NCBI RefSeq assembly: GCF_013839425.1
Contig: NZ_JACDNP010000007.1
Span: forward strand, 62,001-126,000
Direction of reading: 5' to 3'
Source: Halorhabdus salina
GTDB taxonomy: Archaea; Halobacteriota; Halobacteria; Halobacteriales; Haloarculaceae
Length of the DNA: 64,000 nucleotides
The notes below the pieces were generated by a model. That model ran no database searches and was not told the DNA's origin. It worked only from the letters and a program-made list of their open reading frames with translations. Positions within the stretch are counted from its first letter, which is position 1, and each line of letters opens with the position of its first letter. Made by a program: the position numbers and the translations under genes. This document shows, one piece after another, positions 7,870 through 14,975 of the stretch.

Positions 7870-8940
7870 CTACGTTTCGGCGTCGAGATCGACGGCGAAG
7901 GGCATGTATTCGTCCGCTTTGATCGCGAATGCACCGAGGGCCGCGGCCGCCGCGTCCAGATCGTCGGTGTCGATCACTTCGACCGGCGTGTGCATGTAGC
8001 GATTGGGGAGTCCGACGTTCAGCGACGGGATACCGCCACGCTGGGTGTAAAAGGCGTCGGCGTCGGTTCCCGTCCGGATGCCCGTCGCTTCCAGCTGGAC
8101 GTCGACATCCTCGGCGTCGGCGACATCCCGGACTGCCGCGACCAGTTGCGGGTGGTTGGCGCTCCCGCGAGCGACGACTGGCCCAGCACCTAATTCGACA
8201 CCAGTCGATCGCTTGCCGGGCACGTCCGGCGTGTCGGTGGCGTGCGTGACGTCCACCGCGATGATCGCGTCGGGATCCAGATCGAACCCGACCATCCGCG
8301 CCCCGCGGAGGCCGAGTTCTTCCTGGACGGTGCTGACGGCGTAGACGGTCGCGTCCGCGTCGGCTTCGCTCGCCCGGCGCAACGCTTCGGCGGCCGTCCA
8401 TATCCCGACCCGGTTGTCCATGCCGCGGGCCGCCAACCGCGTGCCAGCCAGCGATTGCAGGCCCGAGGAAAACGTGATCGGATCGCCGATCTCGACCAGT
8501 TCTTGCGCGCCTTCCTCGCTCTCGACGCCGATGTCAACGTACTGTTCCGGCACGTCGTCGACTTCGTCCTCACCGTCCCGCAAGTGGATCGCTACCTGTC
8601 CGACGACACCCTCGACCGGCCCGTTGTCAGCGTGGACGGTGACGTGCTGGCCGCGTGTGACTGTCCGGTCGGAGCCCCCAATCCGCGCGAGCCGAAGGAG
8701 ACCGTCGTCGGTGATCTCCCGGACCATAAATCCGATCTCGTCGCCGTGCCCGGCGATCGCGATCTCGGCGTCACCATCACCCTCGTGGACGGCGACGGCG
8801 TTCCCGTACTCGTCGGTGCGGACCTCGTCGGCGAACGCGGAGACGTACTCTACCCAGACCCGCTGGCCAGGCTGTTCGAATCCCGACGGACTCGACGTTT
8901 CGAGCAACGATTCGAGGAACTCTCGCTGTGGCTTGTCCAT
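7870..8940 (-). CDS. M42 family metallopeptidase
   Basis: This 356-residue M42 (TET-type) aminopeptidase probably acts on peptides in the cytosol as a dodecameric complex. Metal ligands fit the family: His and Asp in AGHGDEIGFMV, Asp in RGMDNRVGIW, the catalytic Glu pair in VQEELGLRGA, Asp in VDVTHATDTPD, and a C-terminal His in RYMHTPVEVI. The internal SH3-like insertion (residues about 90-150) is present. The frame is open 14 codons upstream of the ATG at 8940; I start at MDKPQREFLESLL, which matches the family. Older annotations call such proteins endoglucanase, which is a known misnomer. Confidence 0.92.
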   Translation of the reverse strand: MDKPQREFLESLLETSSPSGFEQPGQRVWVEYVSAFADEVRTDEYGNAVAVHEGDGDAEIAIAGHGDEIGFMVREITDDGLLRLARIGGSDRTVTRGQHVTVHADNGPVEGVVGQVAIHLRDGEDEVDDVPEQYVDIGVESEEGAQELVEIGDPITFSSGLQSLAGTRLAARGMDNRVGIWTAAEALRRASEADADATVYAVSTVQEELGLRGARMVGFDLDPDAIIAVDVTHATDTPDVPGKRSTGVELGAGPVVARGSANHPQLVAAVRDVADAEDVDVQLEATGIRTGTDADAFYTQRGGIPSLNVGLPNRYMHTPVEVIDTDDLDAAAAALGAFAIKADEYMPFAVDLDAET

Positions 8941-9079
8941 ACAGCTCCTGGGCACGGCACCGGCTTGAAGACCACGACTCACTTGTCAGGTGCACTTTCA
9001 GAGCCGCTTTCGAGCATCGCATGAACGACACGCTACTACAGGCGGAACTTCTATACGGTCGCTGCTCATCCTTTCAATC

Positions 9080-9343
9080 ATGGCACAGTTCACATTCATC
9101 GAACTCCACTTCGAGGAGGGGGCGATCCCCGGTATGGACGGTCTCGGCGGCACGAGAAGCGACGACACGACTGACCAATCGGTCGGTGACGAAGATGATG
9201 GCGGCCCCAGCATCTTGAAAATCGCAGGTGGGATACTTCTCGCCGTCGCGGCGATTGCAATCGTCCGGCAATTGCTTGGTGACGACGCCAGCCCGCTGGA
9301 GACCGACGACGTCCTCGACGAAGCAGACGAACTCGTCGAGTGA
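9080..9343 (+). CDS. Small single-helix membrane protein, haloarchaeal
   Basis: This 87-residue protein starts MAQFTFIELHFEEG. It has an acidic linker, one hydrophobic helix (ILKIAGGILLAVAAIAIV, about residues 44-61) and an acidic C-terminal tail. I do not recognise a named family, though small acidic one-helix proteins like this are frequent in haloarchaea. The ATG at 9080 is preferred over an open upstream extension that is basic. It lies head to head with the M42 peptidase and 47 bases before the zincin gene. Function unknown. Confidence 0.7.
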   Translation: MAQFTFIELHFEEGAIPGMDGLGGTRSDDTTDQSVGDEDDGGPSILKIAGGILLAVAAIAIVRQLLGDDASPLETDDVLDEADELVE

Positions 9344-9389
9344 CCACTCGAAAGCGAACGTCTAACCGCACGGAGTACCAGCCACTGGT

Positions 9390-10349
9390 ATGGACGCCTA
9401 TCGGAGCTTGCAAGCCGTTGCATCGGCCGACGGCGACGGCGTCGTCGACTGGAGTGCCGTCGTCGAGGCCGCTACGAACGGGACCGATTCTGGAGACTTG
9501 TCCCTTTCGTCGGCCGAGCGAGAGGCCTACGCCGAGGACGTCGGCGATGCCCGTGACGCGATCGCCGCAGCGATCGACCGCGACGTCACGCTTCCAGAGA
9601 CAGTCCAGATTTTCAACCGCCACCACTGGATCGACGCCAACGCCGACACGTTCCGGCTGATCACCACCCCATTAGCCGAGCGAACGGCTGCCACCCCGCG
9701 AGCGGCAACCGTCGTCAATACCGGGACCATGTCGGTTCTCCTGGGTTTTCTCGCCCGGAACGTCATTGGACAGTACGACCCGCTACTGCTCGCCGGTCCC
9801 GACGCTGACGAGCACGCGCTGTACTTCGTCCACCCGAACGTTACGCGGACGGCCGCTGATCTCGACGTGCCACTGGACCGTTTCCGCCGCTGGATCGCCT
9901 TTCACGAGGTTGCCCACGCGGCCGAGTTCGGCGCGGCACCGTGGCTCTCGACGTATCTGGAAACGCGGATCACGAGTGCGATCGAGGAACTCACCGAGGG
10001 CAGTGTCGATCGAGAGGCGTACACGGATCTCAACACCGCGATGACCGCCGTAGAGGGCTACGCCGAACTGGTGATGGATCGGGCCTTCGACGAACCGTCT
10101 GCCGAGCTACGCGCGAAACTCGACGAGCGTCGAGGGGGCGGCGGGCCGGTGAAGCGCCTGCTCAGGTACGTCTTCGGCCTCGGGATGAAGCGCCGCCAGT
10201 ACGAGCGTGGAAAGGAGTTCTTCGACGTCGTCGCCGACGAGCGTGGCCTGGCCGGCGCGAGTGCCGTCTGGGATCGCCAGGAAAACCTGCCGACGGATGC
10301 CGAACTCGATCACCCACAGCGGTGGCTGGCCCGGGTCGAGCCGTCCTAA
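9390..10349 (+). CDS. Zincin-like metalloprotease, F420-biosynthesis-associated type (DUF2342)
   Basis: This 319-residue protein contains the zinc-metalloprotease signature HEVAHAAEF (about residues 172-180), with a glutamate-containing helix downstream (EGYAELVMDRAF) that may supply the third ligand. The overall order resembles the DUF2342/zincin_2 proteins, some of which are labelled as coenzyme F420 biosynthesis-associated because of gene context in actinobacteria. No signal peptide is present, so it is probably cytosolic. There is no F420 biosynthesis gene adjacent, although an F420-dependent reductase homologue lies at 35860. The actual substrate is unknown. Confidence 0.8.
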   Translation: MDAYRSLQAVASADGDGVVDWSAVVEAATNGTDSGDLSLSSAEREAYAEDVGDARDAIAAAIDRDVTLPETVQIFNRHHWIDANADTFRLITTPLAERTAATPRAATVVNTGTMSVLLGFLARNVIGQYDPLLLAGPDADEHALYFVHPNVTRTAADLDVPLDRFRRWIAFHEVAHAAEFGAAPWLSTYLETRITSAIEELTEGSVDREAYTDLNTAMTAVEGYAELVMDRAFDEPSAELRAKLDERRGGGGPVKRLLRYVFGLGMKRRQYERGKEFFDVVADERGLAGASAVWDRQENLPTDAELDHPQRWLARVEPS

Positions 10350-10377
10350 TAGCGGTGTCCGAAGTCACGCAATCTCG

Positions 10378-10923
10378 TCAGTAAACGCCGCGATCGACGC
10401 TCTCGTCGATGAGGTCCTCGAGTTCGGCGTCGAGCAATTGTTCTGCCTCCTCGAAGGTGTCCGTCAGGTCGCCCATCGCGTCGGGTCGGTCCCTGGGTTC
10501 GAACTCCATCGGGCCGTAGGCTGGACTGTCCATGGCGTCCATCATGTCCTCGAACAGCGCGTCAGGCGTCGTCGGTGCTTCGGCGTGGGTCTTGAGGACT
10601 TCTTCCAGACGGTTGGCCGTCTGTTTGGCCTCGCTCTCGTCTTCGACCGGTGGCTGAACGCCGAACAGTCCCGAGCCGTCTTCGGGAAAGAGCGGCTCGA
10701 TCTCGTCGTCGAGTTTGCGGGCAACTTCCGCGCCGACACCCTGGACCTCGAAGGGGTTTTTCGCGTACGTTTTGAGCTGGTAGACCCCGACCGAGGGGTG
10801 CCCGAGATAGAGGTCCTCGCCGATGCCGTTGGCGCGGTCGCCTCCGACGGCGCGCCACCCGTCTGGGTCGGTGTCGTTCTCCACGACGTCCTCGAGGATG
10901 TCCTGCCAGTCGCGAACGCGCAT
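10378..10923 (-). CDS. Conserved haloarchaeal protein of unknown function
   Basis: I do not recognise a named domain in this 181-residue acidic soluble protein. It begins MRVRDWQDILEDVV, has a central segment (GEDLYLGHPSVGVYQLKTYA and NPFEVQGVGAEVARKLDDEI) that looks folded, and a C-terminal half rich in Asp/Glu. No cysteine, membrane helix or signal is visible. It is convergent with the zincin gene (28 bases apart) and divergent from tenA. The start at 10923 gives the only long reading with haloarchaeal codon usage. Confidence 0.75.
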   Translation of the reverse strand: MRVRDWQDILEDVVENDTDPDGWRAVGGDRANGIGEDLYLGHPSVGVYQLKTYAKNPFEVQGVGAEVARKLDDEIEPLFPEDGSGLFGVQPPVEDESEAKQTANRLEEVLKTHAEAPTTPDALFEDMMDAMDSPAYGPMEFEPRDRPDAMGDLTDTFEEAEQLLDAELEDLIDESVDRGVY

Positions 10924-10998
10924 GGGCGAACGTAGTCGATCGGTTAGAATGAACGTGACGGTCGATCGAAGCCAGATATAACAATGTAGTATTAGCCA

Positions 10999-11007
10999 AT
11001 TATAAGG
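10999..11007 (+). promoter_or_regulatory. TATA box for the tenA operon
   Basis: ATTATAAGG is centred 28 bases before the tenA ATG, the distance expected for a leaderless haloarchaeal transcript. It lies in an AT-rich patch (about 10974-11006) with further ATATAA and TAGTATTAG elements that could hold an operator. No TPP-riboswitch-like sequence was seen. Confidence 0.65.
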
Positions 11008-11030
11008 CGTTTCAGTCCCAGCAGTCAGCT

Positions 11031-11696
11031 ATGTCCTTCACCGACGATTTGGAACCGCTCGCCGACGACCACTGGACGGCGATCGTCGAGCATCCGATGG
11101 TCGCCCAATTGGGCGAGGGGACGCTCGACGAGGAACCGTTCAAACACTGGGTGCGCCAGGACTACGTCTACCTGATCGAGTACGGTCGCGTGTTCGCGTT
11201 GGGGGCCGCCAAGGCCCCATCGTTGGCTCGGATGGGCCGGTTCGCCGAGTTACTGGATGCGACGATCAATACCGAGATGGATCTCCACCGGGAGTACGCC
11301 GCCGAGTTCGGTATCAGCGAGGCCGAACTCGAAGCCACCGAGCCCTCGCCTACGACGCGCGGGTACACTGACTTCCTCGTGCGAACGGCCTCGATCGGGT
11401 CGTTCGGCGACACCGTCGCCGCGCTGTTGCCCTGTATGTGGGGGTTCAACGAGACGGCCAAACGCCTCGATGCCCAGGGCCGCCCCGCCGAGGAACGCTA
11501 CGCGGCCTGGATCGACACCTACGCCGGTGAGGAGTTCACGGAACTCGCGGAGTGGTGTCTCGATCTCATGGACGAGATTGCTGCCGAATCGACGGCTGAA
11601 GACCGCGAACGGTACCGCGAACTGTTCGAGACCTCCGCCCGCTACGAATACCGCTTCTGGGACGCTGCCTGGCGACAGGAGGGGTGGGAGATATGA
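11031..11696 (+). CDS. tenA: TenA family protein, Cys-type (thiaminase II / aminopyrimidine aminohydrolase)
   Basis: TenA_C enzymes hydrolyse aminopyrimidine breakdown products of thiamine to HMP for salvage. This all-helical 221-residue protein has the catalytic cysteine at position 135 in ALLPCMWGF, the same number as in Bacillus TenA. Other family residues are seen in FKHWVRQDYVYLIEYGRVFALGAAKA (substrate pocket) and EFTELAEWCLDLMD near the C-terminus. It is first in a coupled operon with a second TenA paralogue and a sodium symporter. The activity is inferred from family and motif. Confidence 0.88.
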   Translation: MSFTDDLEPLADDHWTAIVEHPMVAQLGEGTLDEEPFKHWVRQDYVYLIEYGRVFALGAAKAPSLARMGRFAELLDATINTEMDLHREYAAEFGISEAELEATEPSPTTRGYTDFLVRTASIGSFGDTVAALLPCMWGFNETAKRLDAQGRPAEERYAAWIDTYAGEEFTELAEWCLDLMDEIAAESTAEDRERYRELFETSARYEYRFWDAAWRQEGWEI

Positions 11697-12442
11697 CCGC
11701 TGGCACCACCGGTAGCGACGTGCCGGCCACCTATGAGGCGTACGCGAAAGACCGCTCGGACGCCCGGTTCACCGACTGGCTGCGCGCCAGGGCCGAACCT
11801 GACTGGTCGGCGGCCGTCGAGCACCGCTTTGTCGCCGAACTGGCGAGCGGCGAACTGGATGAGGCAGTCTTCGGTCGCTATCTTCAACAGGACTACGCAT
11901 TCCTTGACGAACTCGTGGGGACGTTCGGCCACGCGGTCGGCGAGGCACCCGGCATGGCGGCTCGCTCACGACTCGTGGCCTTTCTGGGGACGTTGACCGA
12001 CGACGAAAACGATTACTTCGAGCGGTCCTTCGAGGCGCTTTCCATCCCGCCCGAGACCTACACTGATCCGGAACTGACCCTGACCACACGGGCCTTCGAA
12101 GATCTGCTCGGTCGCGCCCGGGCGGAGGGTGGCTACGCGGAGACCTTGGCTGTACTGGTCCCCGCGGAGTGGATCTACCGCTCCTGGGCCACGGCGAGTA
12201 GCGATGCCGAACCCGGCGCGTTCTATCTTCGGGAGTGGATCGACCTTCACGCAAACGAGAACTTCCGGTCGTTCGTCGGCTGGCTTCGCGAGGAACTGGA
12301 CCGGGAGGGGGCAAAAGCGTCGCCTCGCCGCCGCGAGCGCCTCCAGCGGCTCTTTGCCCGCACGGTCAAACTTGAGGGCGCGTTTTTCGAGATGGCATAT
12401 GGGACTGACGAGGCCCCGTCGGGAGGTGACCACTCGTGGTGA
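11693..12442 (+). CDS. Second TenA-like protein, lacking the active-site cysteine
   Basis: This 249-residue TenA paralogue overlaps the preceding tenA stop as ATGA. The fold markers are present (FGRYLQQDYAFLDELVGTFGHAVGEAP and HANENFRSFVGWLREELD), but the segment equivalent to ALLPCMW reads VLVPAEWIY, so the catalytic Cys is replaced. TenA proteins are divided into a Cys class and a Glu class (TenA_E); this copy fits the latter and probably acts on a different thiamine-related compound. A 20-residue N-terminal extension is extra. GTG at 11684 is a less likely start. Confidence 0.8.
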   Translation: MTAGTTGSDVPATYEAYAKDRSDARFTDWLRARAEPDWSAAVEHRFVAELASGELDEAVFGRYLQQDYAFLDELVGTFGHAVGEAPGMAARSRLVAFLGTLTDDENDYFERSFEALSIPPETYTDPELTLTTRAFEDLLGRARAEGGYAETLAVLVPAEWIYRSWATASSDAEPGAFYLREWIDLHANENFRSFVGWLREELDREGAKASPRRRERLQRLFARTVKLEGAFFEMAYGTDEAPSGGDHSW

Positions 12443-13944
12443 GCACTGGGCTCGCGCTCGGCCTGACGGTCCTGACCCTCGTGGTCTTCTCCGGGCTCGG
12501 CCTGTGGCACTCCCGGGGACGCGTCGGGTCCGTCGAGGATCTAATCACGGCCAGGGATTCCGTCGGCGAGGGCCGGATGACGGCCACGTTGGTCGCCTCG
12601 GTGATGGGCGTCTGGATCCTGCTGTCGGCTCCCGAGGCCGGCGCGAGTTTCGGGATCGCGGCGGTCGTTGGCTATGCGATCGGTGAAGCCCTGCCAATGC
12701 TCGCCTACGCGAAGATCGGTCCCCGGCTCCGCGAAGTGGTCCCGGACGGACACTCCCTGACCGAGTACGCCCACGCCCGGTACGGCGCGGCGATGTACGC
12801 CTTCGTGCTCGTGGTGAGTGCGCTGTACATGTTCGTCTTCCTCGCCGCCGAGTTGACGGGTATCTCCCGGGCCCTCGCGCTGATCGCTGAGGTGCCCCAG
12901 TGGCAGACGGCCGTCCTCGTCGGTGGGTTCGTACTCGTTTACACGGGCTACGGCGGGCTCCGGGCGAGCATCTTCACCGACACGATCCAGGCGGTTGTCG
13001 TCCTACCGTTGCTCGTGCTCGCGGCCATCGGCGCGATCCTCTCGCTTGGCGGTCCCAGCGCGGTCTACGACGGGATCATGTCGACAAATCCCGCGTTGCT
13101 CGATCCGGGCTACTGGCCGGGACTGCAGTTCGGACTCGGACTCTCGTTTGCCATTCTCGGCGCGGAACTCATCAACCAGACATGGTGGCAGCGCATCTAC
13201 GCGGGGGCGGATAGCGAGACAGTGCGACGTGGGTTCCGTTCAGCCTCGCTCGCGAACGGCGCGATTATCCTGGTGGCCGCCCTGTTCGGAGTGGTCGCCG
13301 CCGGCCACGCAAACGTCGTGACTGCCGGTGCTGGCTACAACGCTGACGTCTCGTTCTTCCTTCTCCTTGGCGAAGCCTTCCCCGAGTGGCTCGTCTTGAT
13401 CGTGGTCCTGCTGGCGCTGTTGCTCGTGATGAGTTCCGTCGACACGCTGTTCAACGCGCTGTCGAGTCTCGTGACCGCCGACCTCCCGCGACTACTCGAC
13501 GATCCGACCGACCGGACGCTTACTCTCGGTGCCCGGGCGTTCACCGTTGCCGTCGCGCTGGCGGCGATCTACGTGAGTCTCCGCGCCCGGAGCGTCCTCC
13601 GGCTGTTTTTCCTCGCCGATCTGCTGGGTGCGGCCGTCGCGTTCCCACTCATTTATGGGCTGTACTCTCGGCGGCTCACGGGGCCTGGCGCATTGATCAG
13701 TAGTCTCGCGGGCCTGGCCTTCGGGCTGGCGTACTTCCCAGACTTGCGCGGCTACATCACCGCGATCCCGCTTGTCGGCGACGCCCTACCGGCGGCTGAT
13801 CCGCTCTATCTGACGTCCTTCGCCGGGGCATTCCTGCTTTCGACCGCCCTGACAGTGATCGCCGCTCGGCTCTCCAGTCCCACGTTCGATCACGACGGAC
13901 TCGGGAAAACCGTCCGTCGACTCGACGAGGAGACGGCTGACTAA
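12436..13944 (+). CDS. Sodium:solute symporter (SSS family)
   Basis: This 502-residue membrane protein has about 13 helices and the SSS fold. Family features include GASFGIAAVVGYAIGEALPMLAYAKIGPRLRE in the early helices, YTGYGGLRASIFTDTIQ, and ELINQTWWQRIYAG. It is coupled to the TenA paralogue by GTG/TGA overlap; GTG at 12436 or 12439 could initiate. The operon position suggests uptake of a thiamine-related pyrimidine, but SSS specificity cannot be read from sequence, so the substrate is inference only. Sodium coupling fits a halophile. Confidence 0.85.
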   Translation: MVSTGLALGLTVLTLVVFSGLGLWHSRGRVGSVEDLITARDSVGEGRMTATLVASVMGVWILLSAPEAGASFGIAAVVGYAIGEALPMLAYAKIGPRLREVVPDGHSLTEYAHARYGAAMYAFVLVVSALYMFVFLAAELTGISRALALIAEVPQWQTAVLVGGFVLVYTGYGGLRASIFTDTIQAVVVLPLLVLAAIGAILSLGGPSAVYDGIMSTNPALLDPGYWPGLQFGLGLSFAILGAELINQTWWQRIYAGADSETVRRGFRSASLANGAIILVAALFGVVAAGHANVVTAGAGYNADVSFFLLLGEAFPEWLVLIVVLLALLLVMSSVDTLFNALSSLVTADLPRLLDDPTDRTLTLGARAFTVAVALAAIYVSLRARSVLRLFFLADLLGAAVAFPLIYGLYSRRLTGPGALISSLAGLAFGLAYFPDLRGYITAIPLVGDALPAADPLYLTSFAGAFLLSTALTVIAARLSSPTFDHDGLGKTVRRLDEETAD

Positions 13945-13975
13945 CGTGGTACTCTGACGCGTACTCTGCAACGAC

Positions 13976-14251
13976 TCAGCTGTCTGTGGAAACAACGGCG
14001 GCGATCGTCTCCAGTTCCGCTTTTCTGAATGGGCTCTCCGCGTCACGGTTGTCGTCGAGCGTATCGATGCCTTGCTCGATCGCCTCGCGCATCGTGGCTT
14101 TCCCCGGCAAGCTCCCGTCCCCGACGTCGTGGCCGACAGCCCCCGAAATCGCGGCAAGGTCTTCCTTGGTAAATCCGGTCGAAATCTCGCGTTCGAACCG
14201 ACCGGTCGATTGGCGGATCTCGTTGCGGAGCTCGTCTACTGTCGGTGACAT
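13976..14251 (-). CDS. Small conserved haloarchaeal protein
   Basis: This 91-residue acidic soluble protein (MSPTVDELRNEIRQ) is predicted to be mostly helical, with a repeated pattern of a helix ending in a hydrophobic/acidic cap (FTKEDLAAISGAVGHDV and FRKAELETIAAVV). Similar short proteins occur widely in haloarchaea as far as I recall, but I know no function or formal family name. It is convergent with the symporter gene and has no cysteine or membrane helix. Confidence 0.7.
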   Translation of the reverse strand: MSPTVDELRNEIRQSTGRFEREISTGFTKEDLAAISGAVGHDVGDGSLPGKATMREAIEQGIDTLDDNRDAESPFRKAELETIAAVVSTDS

Positions 14252-14402
14252 ACCTCAGTGACGGAACCCGACAGCCTGAACGTTTCGGTCGTTGCGAATG
14301 CGTGGACCGTCCAGCATGAGTGCGTGGCGTCAATCGGGACAGTTCGGTTAGATTGTCACGATAGCCGGGCTTTTGAGTGACGGGATCATATCGTCCAGTG
14401 AT

Positions 14403-14876
14403 ATGGTTTCAGAAGGCGACACAGCACCGACGTTCACGGCAACGTACAAGGGAAGCGATCACGAGACGTTCGACCTCGAAGACCACCTTGGGGACGGTCC
14501 CGTCGTCCTCGCGTTCTTCCCGGGTGCATTTACGCCCCCGTGCTCGAACGAGATGGTTGCACTGCAAGAGCACCTCGCGGACTTCGAGGCCGCCGGTGCG
14601 ACGCTGCTGGGCGTCAGCGCCGACTCGTCGTTCTCGCTTGGCGCGTTCGCCGAGGAGTACGACCTCGGGTTCGACCTCGTCAGCGACATGGGTGGCGACG
14701 TCATCGACTCCTACGGCCTCTCGATCGACATCGCCGACCTCGGCCTGTACGGCATCGCAAACCGCGCGGTGTACGTCCTCGACGGGGCGGGCACGGTGAC
14801 CTACGCCTGGGAGGCCGAGGACCCGACCAACGAACCCGATTACGCGGAACTGATCGAGGCCGTCGAGGCGGTCTAA
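14403..14876 (+). CDS. Peroxiredoxin (AhpC/TSA, Bcp-like)
   Basis: This 157-residue thioredoxin-fold peroxidase reduces hydrogen peroxide or organic peroxides. The peroxidatic cysteine sits in PGAFTPPCSNEM (P-x3-T-x2-C; about residue 46), with the supporting threonine. No other cysteine is present, so it is a 1-Cys enzyme that must be recycled by an external thiol, possibly a thioredoxin such as the one at 36627. A TATA-like TTTTGAG lies about 29 bases before the ATG at 14403, supporting this start over one 10 codons upstream. Confidence 0.92.
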   Translation: MVSEGDTAPTFTATYKGSDHETFDLEDHLGDGPVVLAFFPGAFTPPCSNEMVALQEHLADFEAAGATLLGVSADSSFSLGAFAEEYDLGFDLVSDMGGDVIDSYGLSIDIADLGLYGIANRAVYVLDGAGTVTYAWEAEDPTNEPDYAELIEAVEAV

Positions 14877-14975
14877 GCGACGGGCGTGCGGCAATACCGA
14901 CAAGTCGCTGCAACGCACCCGCGGGACGACCCGGGCCATCGACAGCGTTTTTCCCGCTGCCCGCTTGCTCCCGTT

